Assembly: GCF_014042015.1 (NCBI RefSeq)
Contig: NZ_CP059493.1
Span: 3,162,001 to 3,226,000, forward strand
Reading direction: 5' to 3'
Source of the DNA: Actinotalea sp. JY-7876
GTDB lineage: Bacteria; Actinomycetota; Actinomycetes; Actinomycetales; Cellulomonadaceae
Length of the DNA stretch: 64,000 nt
The notes beneath the pieces are model-generated. The model was not told where the DNA came from. It did not search any database and was given only the letters and a program-made list of their open reading frames with translations. A program made the translations under genes and the position numbers. Numbering within the stretch: the first letter of the stretch is position 1; every line of letters starts with the position of its first letter. Of this stretch, positions 54,074 through 62,027 are shown one piece after another.

Positions 54074-54160
54074 CCGGCCAGCCTACGTGGTCGGCACCGA
54101 CCCGGCGCCGACGCCGCGCACGGGAGACACCACGGGCACGCAGGCACGCAGCCAGGGACG

Positions 54161-54197
54161 CGGAGGGTTCTGCCCGCGGGCCGGCCACAACCCTCCG
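54161..54197. repeat. 37-bp intergenic palindrome, family B, copy 1
   Basis: CGGAGGGTTCTGCCCGC ... CCACAACCCTCCG: an imperfect palindrome. Its reverse complement matches the copy at 54261-54297 exactly in the first 16 and last 9 of 37 positions. The region 54074-54412 between recR and dnaX holds no gene that I can support, only these two elements in GC-rich sequence. Confidence 0.75.
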
Positions 54198-54260
54198 CCC
54201 CGGCGGACGCGGCGCGCGCGACGAGCACCGGCATCGCGGGCACCGGCGCACGAACGGGAA

Positions 54261-54297
54261 CGGAGGGTTGTGGCCGCGGAGCGGGTGCAACCCTCCG
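54261..54297. repeat. 37-bp intergenic palindrome, family B, copy 2
   Basis: CGGAGGGTTGTGGCCGC ... GCAACCCTCCG, the partner of the element at 54161, in inverted orientation with a 63-bp spacer. The arrangement resembles the paired palindromes (BIME) of REP elements. Confidence 0.75.
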
Positions 54298-54412
54298 TCG
54301 AAGCGGGCGACGCGACGGCAGCGCGAGGTCGCCGCGCGGCGTGACGCGACGGCGGTGCGACGTCGCCAGGGCGCGCGGCGCGGTGCGGCGGGTCGCACCT
54401 GGGTCTGTGCGG

Positions 54413-56899
54413 CTAGCGGGAGTCCTCGATGATCTCGTCGACCACCGTGCCGCCGAGCATCTGCGCCACCAACGGGGCGCCGACCAGCCCGGTGGAGAGC
54501 AGGTCGGGGTCGTCCGGGCTGGCGTCGTCGCCGTCGTCCTCGGGGCGGCGGACGGCGGCGGGCGCGTCCTGCTGGAAGCGCGGGCGGGCGCCCTCGGGGA
54601 CGCGCAGCGGCTGGCGCGGCGCCCCGCGGCCCGGCCCGGCGGGCAGGGGTGGCTCGGGCTCCGTGTCGGGTTCCGGGCCGTCGGGGATGCCGTCGGAGGC
54701 GGGTCCGGGTGCGGCGGTGCCACGGGCGGACCGTCCGACGTCGGCCGGCTCGCGCCCGGCCTGCGGCTCGCGACCGCCCGACGGGCGGGCCGTGTCCGAC
54801 GCGGCGGGACGCGCCGGGGCGGCGGACGGGCGTGCCGCGGGGGCGTCCCACGACGCCTCGGCCTGGGCGGTGGACATCCGCGCGGGAGCCGCGTCCGCCG
54901 CGCGGGGGGCCTCCGGCGCTCCCGCGGCCCCAGCTGCCGCGGTGGCGCTCTCCGTGAGGGTCGTCTCCACCCGCACGGTGATGCCGAGGGTCTCGTGCAG
55001 CGCGCGCTGCACGTTGTCCGGGTGCGGGCCGCTGCGGAAGGTGGACGCGAGCTGCGGGGTCGTGAAGGCGAGGGCCACACGGTCGGCCGTCACCTCGCCG
55101 ACCTGGGCGTTCTGGCTCACGAGCACCCACGTGGCCATGCGCAGCCCGCGCAGCGTCTGCAGCACCTCCGGCCACCGTCGCCGCACCGTCTCGGCGTCCA
55201 GGCCGGGCGCGGTCGGCGCGGACTGCCCGGCCGCGACGGGTTGCACGGGTGCGCTGGGGGGCGCCGCCTGCGCCTGCTGCGGCGCGCGCGCCTGCTCCTC
55301 CGCGACCTCCGGCGTACCGCTCGGCGCGGCGGGTGCCGCCGCCACCTCGGCGGGGTGCGCGCCGCCCTCGCCGCCCTCCGCGGACGCCGGCTGGCTGACC
55401 TCCGGCACGGCCGGCTCCGACGGCTCGGCAGGCACCGCGTGCTCGACGGGCACCGTCGGCGCGCTCTCGACGGGTACGGCCGCGGCCGGGGCGGCTGCCG
55501 GAGCGCGCCCAGCAGCCGACGCGGACGCGGCAGCCGGAGCGGACGCGGCAGCCCGAGCGGACCCGGCGGCGGGAGCCGGAGCGGGCGCGGCAGCCGAATC
55601 CGCCGCGGGGGCAGGCCGGGGCTCCGGCGCCGCGGGTGCAGGCCGGGGCCCCGGCGCCGCAGCCTTCGACGCTGCGGGAGGCGCGGCGGCGGGCACGGAG
55701 GGCGCCGCGGCGGGCCGGTCCGCGGCGGGCCGCGCGCCGCCCGCGAGCTCGCGCTCCACGCGGTCGAGCCGCGCGCCCAGGCCGAGGGAGCCGTCGTCGG
55801 CCGCGGGCAGGAGGAGTCGCGCGACGAGCAGCTCGAGGTGCAGCCGGGGCGACGTCGCGCCCGTCATCTCGGTGAGCGCGGCGTTGACGAGGTCCGCCGA
55901 GCGCGACAGCTCAGAGGCTCCGAGCACCGCGGCCTGGCCGCGCATCCGCTCGAGCTGGTCGGCCGGCAGGTCCCGGAGCACGGCCTGCGCGGCCTCGCCC
56001 GACGCCGCGATGACGATGAGGTCACGCAGCCGCTCGAGGAGGTCCTCGACGAAGCGGCGGGGCTCGTGCCCCGAGGAGATCACGCGCTCCACGACGCGGA
56101 AGGCGCTCGCGCCGTCCCGCGCGGCGATCGCGTCGACGACGTCGTCCAGGAGCGTCGCGTGGGTGTAGCCGAGCAGCGCGACGGCGCGCTCGTAGTCGAT
56201 GCCGTCGGCGTCGGCGCCGGCGACGAGCTGGTCCAGGACCGACAGCGAGTCGCGGACCGAACCCCCGCCCGCGCGCACCACCAGCGGCAGCACGCCCGGT
56301 CCGACCGGCACGCCCTCGGTCGCGCAGAGCTGCTCGAGGTACGGCTGGAGCGTCGACGGGCCGACGAGGCGGAACGGGTAGTGGTGCGTGCGCGAGCGGA
56401 TGGTCCCGATGACCTTGTCGGGCTCCGTCGTGGCGAAGATGAACTTGATGTGCGGCGGCGGCTCCTCGACGATCTTGAGCAGCGCGTTGAACCCCTGCGG
56501 GGTCACCATGTGCGCCTCGTCGAGGATGAAGATCTTGAAGCGGTCGCGCGTCGGGGCGAAGGTCGCGCGCTCGCGCAGGTCGCGCGCGTCGTCGACGCCG
56601 CCGTGGCTCGCCGCGTCGATCTCGACGACGTCGAGGCTCCCCGGCCCCCCGCGCCCGAGCTCGACGCAGGACGGGCACGTCCCACACGGCTGCGGCGTCG
56701 GCCCCTGGGCGCAGTTGAGGCAGCGCGCGAGGATGCGGGCCGACGTCGTCTTGCCGCAGCCGCGGGGGCCCGAGAACAGGTAGGCGTGGGTGACCTTGTC
56801 CGCCCGCAGCGCCTGCATGAGCGGCTCCGTGACGTGCTCCTGGCCGATCACCTCGGTGAAGGTGTCGGGCCGGTAGCGGCGGTACAGGGCTGTGCTCAC
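54413..56899 (-). CDS. dnaX: DNA polymerase III gamma/tau subunit
   Basis: An 828-residue clamp-loader ATPase. YRRYRPDTFTEVIGQEHV leads to Walker A GPRGCGKTTSARILA, a zinc module CLNCAQGPTPQPCGTCPSC, the DEAHMVTPQGFNALLKIVEEPP Walker B/sensor region, and FATTEPDKVIGTIRSRTH. Residues ~370-560 are an Ala/Pro-rich disordered linker, with a C-terminal domain (RRRWPEVLQTLRGL) that binds the polymerase. GTG at 56897-56899 with TACCCT six bases upstream is leaderless. I do not see the slippery site for the gamma product. Its neighbours recR and SRP RNA are typical. Confidence 0.97.
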   Translation of the reverse strand: MSTALYRRYRPDTFTEVIGQEHVTEPLMQALRADKVTHAYLFSGPRGCGKTTSARILARCLNCAQGPTPQPCGTCPSCVELGRGGPGSLDVVEIDAASHGGVDDARDLRERATFAPTRDRFKIFILDEAHMVTPQGFNALLKIVEEPPPHIKFIFATTEPDKVIGTIRSRTHHYPFRLVGPSTLQPYLEQLCATEGVPVGPGVLPLVVRAGGGSVRDSLSVLDQLVAGADADGIDYERAVALLGYTHATLLDDVVDAIAARDGASAFRVVERVISSGHEPRRFVEDLLERLRDLIVIAASGEAAQAVLRDLPADQLERMRGQAAVLGASELSRSADLVNAALTEMTGATSPRLHLELLVARLLLPAADDGSLGLGARLDRVERELAGGARPAADRPAAAPSVPAAAPPAASKAAAPGPRPAPAAPEPRPAPAADSAAAPAPAPAAGSARAAASAPAAASASAAGRAPAAAPAAAVPVESAPTVPVEHAVPAEPSEPAVPEVSQPASAEGGEGGAHPAEVAAAPAAPSGTPEVAEEQARAPQQAQAAPPSAPVQPVAAGQSAPTAPGLDAETVRRRWPEVLQTLRGLRMATWVLVSQNAQVGEVTADRVALAFTTPQLASTFRSGPHPDNVQRALHETLGITVRVETTLTESATAAAGAAGAPEAPRAADAAPARMSTAQAEASWDAPAARPSAAPARPAASDTARPSGGREPQAGREPADVGRSARGTAAPGPASDGIPDGPEPDTEPEPPLPAGPGRGAPRQPLRVPEGARPRFQQDAPAAVRRPEDDGDDASPDDPDLLSTGLVGAPLVAQMLGGTVVDEIIEDSR

Positions 56900-56952
56900 G
56901 CCACGAGGGTAGACGGCGCGGCCGACAAGCGGGCGCGCGGTCCCCACCCGGC

Positions 56953-58377
56953 TCAGTCCGGCCGCACCACCGTCTCGCGCAGCACCGCGCGCAGCAGCGG
57001 ACGGCTCGTCTCGGTGGCACCGACCACGAGCAGGCCGCCGCCCAGGAGGCATCCCGCGAGGAGCGCGAGGCCCGCCGGCGCCATGACCAGCGCCAGGCCG
57101 TACAGGGGCAGCAGGACGACCAGCGAGACACCGGCGGAGAGTCCCGCGACCAGCACCATCGGCGCGATGACGACCCGGCGCCGCACCGCGTCGAACAGCT
57201 CCTGCGGCACGCCCGCGAGGTGCTGCAGGGCGTACTCCTGCCGGCGGTCCAGGACGGACGCGGCCTGCATGATGCCGGCCGACGCGGCGGCCACCACGAA
57301 CGCGATCGAGAGCGCGAGGATCCCGCCCGTGAGCACGTCCTGCGCGAAGACCACGTCGTTCTGGTTCGTGTCGCCGGACACCTCGGTGAGCACGGGCAGC
57401 ACCGACACCACGCCCGCGACGAACGAGGCCAGCCCGAGGCCGGCCACGACGCGCCACGCCGCCTTGGGGTCGTCGAGCAGCCGACGCCCGGCGAGCAGGC
57501 GTGCGGGCGTCCTGGCACGCCGGACCATCGCGCGGGCCATGACGCTGATGACCCAGGGGCCCAGCAGGTTCAGCGCGAGCACGACGAGCGCGAGCGTCCC
57601 GAGGAGCAGGACGAGGAGCACCGCGAAATCCAGGCCGAGGTCGACCCTGACCATCACGGTGAAGGCCACCACCGCGACGACGACGGCGAGCGCGCGGACC
57701 CAGCGCATGCCCGGCGGCGTCGTGCGGCGCGCGACGCCGAGCGGCGTGACCACCACGCGGCGCAGCGAGACCGCGGCGCTCACGGCCGCGACCAGCGGCA
57801 CGACGACGAGGGTGGCCGCCACGACCGGCAGGCCGACCCACAGCTCGCCGACCGAGAACGGGTCGCCCATGAAGGGGATGCTCGTCCACACCGGCAGGAG
57901 CGCCCCGTAGCCGAGCAGGCCGAGGACCGCACCGACGAGCCCCTGCTTGGCGGTCTCCAGCGCGGTGAGGCCGACGACCTGGCCGCCGGTGACCCCGAGC
58001 AGCCGGAGCGTCGCGAGCCGCGCGTCGCGGCGGGCGACCCCGAGCCGGGCCGCACCCGCGCCGAGCGAGACCAGCGGGACCACGAGGAGGACGACCGCGA
58101 CCCACGCGAGGATCACGTAGGCCTCGCCGTAGTGCGTCATGTACTCCGACGCCGGGTCGGCGTCGCGCCGGATGAAGCCGCGGAGCCCTCCCACGACGCT
58201 GACCGCGAACGCGGTCGAGACGGCGAACGCGACCACCGCGAGCACCCCCGGCGTCAGGCGGCCCCCTGCGCCGCCGGACACCGGGCCGGGCCGCGATGTG
58301 CCGCGCACCCCGGGGATCAGGTGCGCGACCGATCCGCTGCGCAGCGGGCCGCTCGCGAGCATCAGGACGGTCCTCAT
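56953..58377 (-). CDS. ABC transporter permease (FtsX/MacB-like)
   Basis: A 474-residue permease with two FtsX domains and about eight or nine helices. AARLGVARRDARLATLRLLGVTGGQVV and ALQHLAGVPQELFDAVRRRVVIAP are the conserved cytoplasmic loops. It overlaps the ATPase stop (ATGA), so they are a pair. Members of this branch act in mechanotransmission or peptide/lipid export and often respond to envelope stress. The substrate is not clear. The gap to dnaX is 53 bases and holds no gene. Confidence 0.88.
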   Translation of the reverse strand: MRTVLMLASGPLRSGSVAHLIPGVRGTSRPGPVSGGAGGRLTPGVLAVVAFAVSTAFAVSVVGGLRGFIRRDADPASEYMTHYGEAYVILAWVAVVLLVVPLVSLGAGAARLGVARRDARLATLRLLGVTGGQVVGLTALETAKQGLVGAVLGLLGYGALLPVWTSIPFMGDPFSVGELWVGLPVVAATLVVVPLVAAVSAAVSLRRVVVTPLGVARRTTPPGMRWVRALAVVVAVVAFTVMVRVDLGLDFAVLLVLLLGTLALVVLALNLLGPWVISVMARAMVRRARTPARLLAGRRLLDDPKAAWRVVAGLGLASFVAGVVSVLPVLTEVSGDTNQNDVVFAQDVLTGGILALSIAFVVAAASAGIMQAASVLDRRQEYALQHLAGVPQELFDAVRRRVVIAPMVLVAGLSAGVSLVVLLPLYGLALVMAPAGLALLAGCLLGGGLLVVGATETSRPLLRAVLRETVVRPD

Positions 58378-59111
58378 GCCGCCACCACGCGGCCGTCGCG
58401 CACCACGATGCGGCGCGAGCACCAGGACGCGACGTTCTCGTCGTGCGTCACCACGACGAGCGACGCGCCCGCGGCACGGGTGGTCTCGACCAGGACGCGC
58501 ATGACGTCGGCGCCGGTCGCCTGGTCGAGGGCGCCGGTCGGCTCGTCCGCGAAGACGACGTCGGGCCCGGTGATCAGCGCCCGCGCGACGGCGACGCGCT
58601 GCGCCTGGCCGCCCGAGAGCTCGCCCGGGCGGCGCGTCTCCATGCCGGCGAGGCCGAGCGAGGCCAGCCACTGCCGCGCCAGGGTGACCGCCTCCGCGCG
58701 CGGCGTGCCGAGGAGCATGGGCGGCAGGGCGACGTTCTCCTCCGCCGAGAGCTCGCCCAGGAGCTGGCCGAACTGGAACACGAAGCCGTAGTGCGCGCGG
58801 CGCAGGATCGTCCGCTTCGTGTCGCTCAGGCCGCTGACGTCCCGGCCCTCGAGCGTCACGGTGCCGGAGTCGGGCGGCAGGATGCCCGCGAGGCAGTGCA
58901 GGAGCGTCGACTTGCCCGAGCCCGACGGGCCCATCACCGCCAGCGACTCGCCCGCCGCGAGGTCGACGTCGACGCCCGCCAGCGCCGTCGTGCTGCCGAA
59001 GGTCTTGACGAGGCCGCGTGCGCTGAGGCGGGCGGCGGGCGGCGCCGGGACGCGCGCGGGCGCGGCGCTCGGGGCCGCGGCGGGCGGCGGAGGGGGGAAC
59101 GAGGTGCTCAT
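58374..59111 (-). CDS. ABC transporter ATPase (LolD/MacB-like)
   Basis: A 245-residue ATPase. Walker A GPSGSGKSTLL, Q-loop FQFGQLLGELSAEENVALP, signature ELSGGQAQRVAVARAL, Walker B VVFADEPTGALD and switch His VVVTHDENVA are all as in the FtsE/LolD/MacB group that pairs with FtsX permeases. A Pro/Ala-rich N-terminus of ~25 residues precedes the domain. ATG at 59109-59111. An operator-like inverted repeat lies at 59181-59227 upstream. Confidence 0.9.
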   Translation of the reverse strand: MSTSFPPPPPAAAPSAAPARVPAPPAARLSARGLVKTFGSTTALAGVDVDLAAGESLAVMGPSGSGKSTLLHCLAGILPPDSGTVTLEGRDVSGLSDTKRTILRRAHYGFVFQFGQLLGELSAEENVALPPMLLGTPRAEAVTLARQWLASLGLAGMETRRPGELSGGQAQRVAVARALITGPDVVFADEPTGALDQATGADVMRVLVETTRAAGASLVVVTHDENVASWCSRRIVVRDGRVVAA

Positions 59112-59180
59112 GGCAGCCAGCGTGGCGGCGGTGCCCCGTCCGGCGCGTCGCCCTCGGGTCCCGTCCTGCCGGTGCGCGGC

Positions 59181-59227
59181 TGCGACCCTGGGAGGGTCGG
59201 TGCGGCCGGTGTCATCCCTGGGTCGCA
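59181..59227. promoter_or_regulatory. Inverted repeat upstream of the ABC ATPase gene
   Basis: TGCGACCCTGGGA and TCCCTGGGTCGCA form 13-bp arms with one mismatch, 21 bases apart; within the left arm GACCCTGGGAGGGTC is a second small palindrome. It lies 70-116 bases upstream of the ATPase start, so it could be an operator, or a terminator for the SRP RNA. Confidence 0.4.
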
Positions 59228-59273
59228 GGCGCCGTCGCACGGCAGGCTCGCTCTGCAGGGCTCCGGGCATGCA

Positions 59274-59363
59274 AGGACCCCCCGCACACCCGCCAGAGCC
59301 CGCCTGCCCTTGCTGCCTTCCGGCCCTGGGGGAGTTCAGCGAGATGACGCCGCACGAGGGGTC
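59274..59363 (-). ncRNA. ffs: Signal recognition particle RNA (4.5S/small type)
   Basis: The minus strand reads a ~90-base hairpin RNA. The conserved domain IV is CAGGGCCGGAAGGCAGCAAGGGCAG, with the GGAA tetraloop and the asymmetric internal loop needed for Ffh binding (positions ~59302-59326). The ends pair GACCCC (59358-59363) with GGGGGGTC (59276-59283). TAGGGT at 59371-59376 is a -10 box at the right distance. It sits near dnaX as in many actinobacteria. The exact 3' end is not fixed. Confidence 0.93.
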
Positions 59364-59370
59364 GTCGCCC

Positions 59371-59376
59371 ACCCTA
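59371..59376 (-). promoter_or_regulatory. SRP RNA -10 box
   Basis: TAGGGT on the minus strand, 7 bases upstream of the proposed RNA 5' end; a TGACGG hexamer lies 18 bases further upstream. Confidence 0.5.
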
Positions 59377-59417
59377 ACGCAGCGCGCGCACCGTCCGTCA
59401 CGCGTCCACCGGGACAA

Positions 59418-59447
59418 TTGACATGCAAGTCTGTGCTTGCCTATCGT
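59418..59447 (+). promoter_or_regulatory. Promoter and operator of the ArsR-type gene
   Basis: TTGACA (59418-59423) and TATCGT (59442-59447) are spaced by 18 bases. Between them GCAAG-tctgtg-CTTGC (59425-59440) is a palindrome likely bound by the ArsR-type protein. Transcription would start at or next to the ATG at 59455. Confidence 0.7.
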
Positions 59448-59454
59448 CGCCGAC

Positions 59455-59757
59455 ATGGACGACGCCGTCTTCAAGGCGATCGCCGACCCAACCCGCCGCG
59501 CGATCCTCGACGAGCTCGTGGAGCGCGACGGACAGACCCTGTTCGAGCTCTGCACCCGCCTCATCGGCACGCACGGCCTGACGTCGTCGCGCCAGGCCGT
59601 GTCCCAGCACATCGCTGTGCTCGTCGCCGCCGGGCTCGTCCGCACGCGGCGCGAGGGCCGCTACACGTTCCACCACGTCGACACCTCACCCCTGACCGCC
59701 ATCGCCGAGCGGTGGCCGCACCGGAAAGCAGGTCCGCCATGCCCCGCATCACCGTGA
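59455..59757 (+). CDS. ArsR-family regulator
   Basis: A 100-residue winged-helix repressor: KAIADPTRRAILDELVERDGQTLFELCTRL, HGLTSSRQAVSQHIAVLVAAGLVRTRREGRYTFHHVD. It matches the actinobacterial ArsR type that is coupled to glyoxalase-like proteins, rather than metal sensors; the usual CxC metal site is absent. The message appears leaderless, with TATCGT seven bases before the ATG. It overlaps the downstream VOC gene by 19 bases and should regulate it through the site at 59425-59440. Confidence 0.88.
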   Translation: MDDAVFKAIADPTRRAILDELVERDGQTLFELCTRLIGTHGLTSSRQAVSQHIAVLVAAGLVRTRREGRYTFHHVDTSPLTAIAERWPHRKAGPPCPASP

Positions 59758-60128
59758 TGAGCGTCTTCGTCGACGACCAGCAGGAGGCCCTGCGCTTCTA
59801 CACCGACGTCCTCGGGTTCGAGAAGCGGACCGAGGTGCCGTTGGGAGAGCACAGCTGGCTCACGGTCGGCTCCCCCGACCAGGCCGACGGCCCCGAGATC
59901 CTGCTCGAGCCGTCCGAGCACCCCGCCGTCGCCCCGTTCCGCGACGCCCTCGTCGCCGACGGCATCCCGTTCGCGTCGTTCGGCGTGCCGGACGTCCGGG
60001 CGGAGTACGAGCGCCTCGTCGGCCTCGGGGTGCGCTTCACGCAGGAGCCGCTGACCATGGGGCCGGTGACGACGGCCGTGCTCGACGACACGTGCGGCAA
60101 CCTCATCCAGCTGGCCTCGCAGGCCTGA
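59739..60128 (+). CDS. VOC superfamily (glyoxalase-like) protein
   Basis: A 129-residue vicinal oxygen chelate protein: ITVMSVFVDDQQEALRFYTDVLGFEKRTEVPLGEHSWLTVG and ERLVGLGVRFTQEPLTMGPVTTAVLDDTCGNLIQL. It lacks close similarity to the VOC protein at 17677. Such ArsR-VOC pairs are common in actinobacteria; the reaction (isomerisation, dioxygenation or drug binding) is unknown. The ATG at 59739 is within the ArsR gene, so it is translationally coupled. Confidence 0.88.
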   Translation: MPRITVMSVFVDDQQEALRFYTDVLGFEKRTEVPLGEHSWLTVGSPDQADGPEILLEPSEHPAVAPFRDALVADGIPFASFGVPDVRAEYERLVGLGVRFTQEPLTMGPVTTAVLDDTCGNLIQLASQA

Positions 60129-60178
60129 TCGGCGCGCGTTCGGCCGCGGCCCGGTCCTCCGGTATCCTCGTGCGGCCG

Positions 60179-60263
60179 GGAGGATTCGCCTAGTGGCCTA
60201 TGGCGCACGCTTGGAAAGCGTGTTGGGTTAACGCCCTCGGGGGTTCGAATCCCCCATCCTCCG
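60179..60263 (+). tRNA. tRNA-Ser (anticodon GGA)
   Basis: An 85-base tRNA with acceptor GGAGGAT/ATCCTCC, anticodon loop TTGGAAA giving GGA, a long variable arm (GTTGGGTTAACGCCCTC) typical of class II tRNAs, and T-arm GGGGGTTCGAATCCCCC. TATCCT at 60163-60168 is its -10 box. CCA is not encoded. Confidence 0.96.
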
Positions 60264-60276
60264 CACCTGGTACGAC

Positions 60277-60322
60277 ACGAAGGGCCCGTGACCTGCAGCG
60301 ATGTGGGTGACGGGCCCTTCGT
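60277..60322 (+). terminator. Terminator after tRNA-Ser
   Basis: A 13-bp stem, ACGAAGGGCCCGT with ACGGGCCCTTCGT, around a 20-base loop, starting 14 bases after the tRNA. Confidence 0.8.
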
Positions 60323-60388
60323 CGCGCATCCTCGACCGCCGCGGTACCCGCCCGATGACTTCACGCGGCTCGCCGGGTCACCCACAGC

Positions 60389-61003
60389 ATGACCCGCATC
60401 GTGGCGGACATCTCCGTCTCCCTCGACGGCTTCGTCACCGGACCCGACCCGGGCCCGGACAACGGCCTGGGCACGGGGGGTGAGGCGCTCCACACGTGGG
60501 CGTTCTCCGACGACCCGGCCGACCAGCAGGTCCTGCGGGACGCCACCGCCCGCTCGGGTGCCGTGGTCATGGGCCGGCGGCTGTTCGACGTCGTCGACGG
60601 GCCGCACGGCTGGGACGAGGAGACGGGCTACGGCGCCGGCGAGGTGGGCACCCCGCCCTTCGTCGTCGTGACCGGCACGCCGCCCGACGCCGTACGGCGC
60701 AGCGACCTCGACTGGACCTTCGTCACCTCGGGGCTCGCCGACGCCGTCGCCGTCGCCCGCGAGCGCACGGAGGCGGCGGCGTCCGGGCGCGGCACCGTGC
60801 TGGACGTCGTCCTCATGGGCGGCGGCGCGACGGTGGGCTCCGCGCTCGCCGCCGGCCTGGCCGACGTGCTCGTGCTCCACCTCGCGCCCGTGGTGCTGGG
60901 CGCCGGGACCCCGCTCTTCCCGAGCGGCGCACGCCTCCGGCTCGTGCAGCGGAGCGTGACGCCGACGTCGACCGCGACGCACCTGGTCTACGACGTCGCC
61001 TGA
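60389..61003 (+). CDS. Dihydrofolate reductase family (RibD C-terminal-like) protein
   Basis: A 204-residue reductase. ADISVSLDGFVTGPDPGPDNGLG, VVMGRRLFDVVDG, FVVVTGTPPDAVRR, VVLMGGGATVGSALAAGLADVLVLHLAPVVLGAGTPLF fit the DHFR/RibD_C family, which reduces substrates such as deaminated riboflavin precursors with NADPH, but the physiological substrate of these stand-alone proteins is unknown. No ribosome site is clear at ATG 60389. It converges on the MarR gene. Confidence 0.88.
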   Translation: MTRIVADISVSLDGFVTGPDPGPDNGLGTGGEALHTWAFSDDPADQQVLRDATARSGAVVMGRRLFDVVDGPHGWDEETGYGAGEVGTPPFVVVTGTPPDAVRRSDLDWTFVTSGLADAVAVARERTEAAASGRGTVLDVVLMGGGATVGSALAAGLADVLVLHLAPVVLGAGTPLFPSGARLRLVQRSVTPTSTATHLVYDVA

Positions 61004-61027
61004 GCGACGACGTCGCCCGGCCTGAGG

Positions 61028-61531
61028 TCAGCGCGCCACCGCGCCCGGCGGGGGCGGGAGTGCCCGCTCACGCTGCGTGGCGTCGACGATGCGCTCGGTG
61101 ATCTCGCGGAGCTGACGCACCTGCTCGGCGTCGAGGTTGTCGAACACGAGGCGCTGGACCTCCTCGGCATGGCCGGGCGCCGTCGCGACGACCTTCTCCC
61201 AGCCGTCCTCGGTGAGCGTCGCGAGCGTCGCGCGGCCGTCGGTGGGGTCCGGCACGCGCGTCAACCAACCGCGGCTCTCCAGCCGGGCCGCGATCCGCGA
61301 GAGGTGCGAGAGCGAGACGTTCGCGCGGACGGCGATGTCACCCATCCGGGCCGCGCGGCCCGGGGACATCGAGCACCACGAGAGGACCTGGTACTCCGCG
61401 TGCGAGAGCCCCGCGTCGCGGCGGAGCTGCGCGTCCAGGGCGGCGGGGAGCGAGACAGTCGTCCGCAGCAGACCGATCCAGGCCTGCGTCTGCTCGGGCG
61501 TCAGCCACCGGGGCTCGTCGGGCCGCGTCAT
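61028..61531 (-). CDS. MarR-family regulator
   Basis: A 167-residue winged-helix regulator: LTPEQTQAWIGLLRTTVSLPAALDAQLRRDAGLSHAEYQVLSWCSMSPGRAARMGDIAVRANVSLSHLSRIAARLESRGWLTRVPDPTDGRATLATLTEDG. TATCGT (61538-61543, minus) six bases before the ATG marks a leaderless start. The palindromic TTGACATGGCAA at 61545-61556 lies at its promoter and that of the divergent DoxX gene, so it probably controls both. Two cysteines are few; redox sensing is possible but not shown. Confidence 0.9.
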   Translation of the reverse strand: MTRPDEPRWLTPEQTQAWIGLLRTTVSLPAALDAQLRRDAGLSHAEYQVLSWCSMSPGRAARMGDIAVRANVSLSHLSRIAARLESRGWLTRVPDPTDGRATLATLTEDGWEKVVATAPGHAEEVQRLVFDNLDAEQVRQLREITERIVDATQRERALPPPPGAVAR

Positions 61532-61537
61532 GCCGCC

Positions 61538-61556
61538 ACGATACTTGACATGGCAA
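61538..61556. promoter_or_regulatory. Divergent promoter and MarR operator
   Basis: TTGACATGGCAA (61545-61556) is palindromic at 5 of 6 pairs, typical of MarR sites. The MarR -10 box TATCGT adjoins it on the minus strand, and TTGACA on the plus strand is a -35 hexamer for the DoxX gene. The motifs GGCAAGCATTC and GGTAAGCATTC (61552 and 61584) repeat further down. Confidence 0.6.
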
Positions 61557-61620
61557 GCATTCGCACGGCACATTACTTTCCGCGGTAAGCATTCCGCATC
61601 CCTCCGTACGAAGGACCACC

Positions 61621-61992
61621 ATGACCGTCGCCCTCTGGGTCGCCCAGATCCTGCTCGCCCTCGCCTTCCTCGCCGCGGGCACCATGAAGGCCACCCGCCC
61701 CAAGGCCGCACTCGAGCCGATGCTGCCCTGGGTCGCCGACTTCTCCGCGACCCAGGTCCGCCTCATCGGGGTCGTCGAGGTCCTCGCCGCGCTCGGCCTC
61801 GTGCTCCCCGCCCTCACGGGGATCGCGCCCGTCCTGACCCCGGTCGCCGCCGCGGGTCTCGTCGTCGTGATGCTCGGCGCGATCGTCGTCCACGCCCGAC
61901 GCAAGGAGCCGCAGGGCATCGTGATGAACGTCGTCCTGCTCGCCGTCGCCGCCTTCGTCGCGTGGGGCCGGTTCGGGCCGTACGCCTTCTGA
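61621..61992 (+). CDS. DoxX family membrane protein
   Basis: A 123-residue protein with four helices: VALWVAQILLALAFLAAGTMKATRPKAAL, TQVRLIGVVEVLAALGLVLPAL, LTPVAAAGLVVVMLGAIVVH, IVMNVVLLAVAAFVAW. This is the DoxX/SURF4 pattern of actinobacteria, linked to redox and thiol stress. ATG at 61621 has AAGGA upstream. It is divergent from MarR and followed by the NADP oxidoreductase, suggesting a MarR-controlled group. Confidence 0.85.
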   Translation: MTVALWVAQILLALAFLAAGTMKATRPKAALEPMLPWVADFSATQVRLIGVVEVLAALGLVLPALTGIAPVLTPVAAAGLVVVMLGAIVVHARRKEPQGIVMNVVLLAVAAFVAWGRFGPYAF

Positions 61993-62027
61993 GCAGCGGG
62001 GAATGACCGCGCCGCCAGCCGGTTGAC

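Noticed and set aside
54074-54412. Gene between recR and dnaX
   Set aside because: Frames there lack starts with signals and codon bias; the palindrome pair explains the structure seen.
54413-54960. Separate ORF overlapping the dnaX 3' end on the plus strand
   Set aside because: Arg/Pro-rich antisense frame; dnaX C-terminal residues continue with normal bias on the minus strand.
59112-59273. Additional small RNA or gene between the ABC ATPase and SRP RNA
   Set aside because: Only an inverted repeat is visible; no frame with a start signal or a conserved RNA structure that I recognise.
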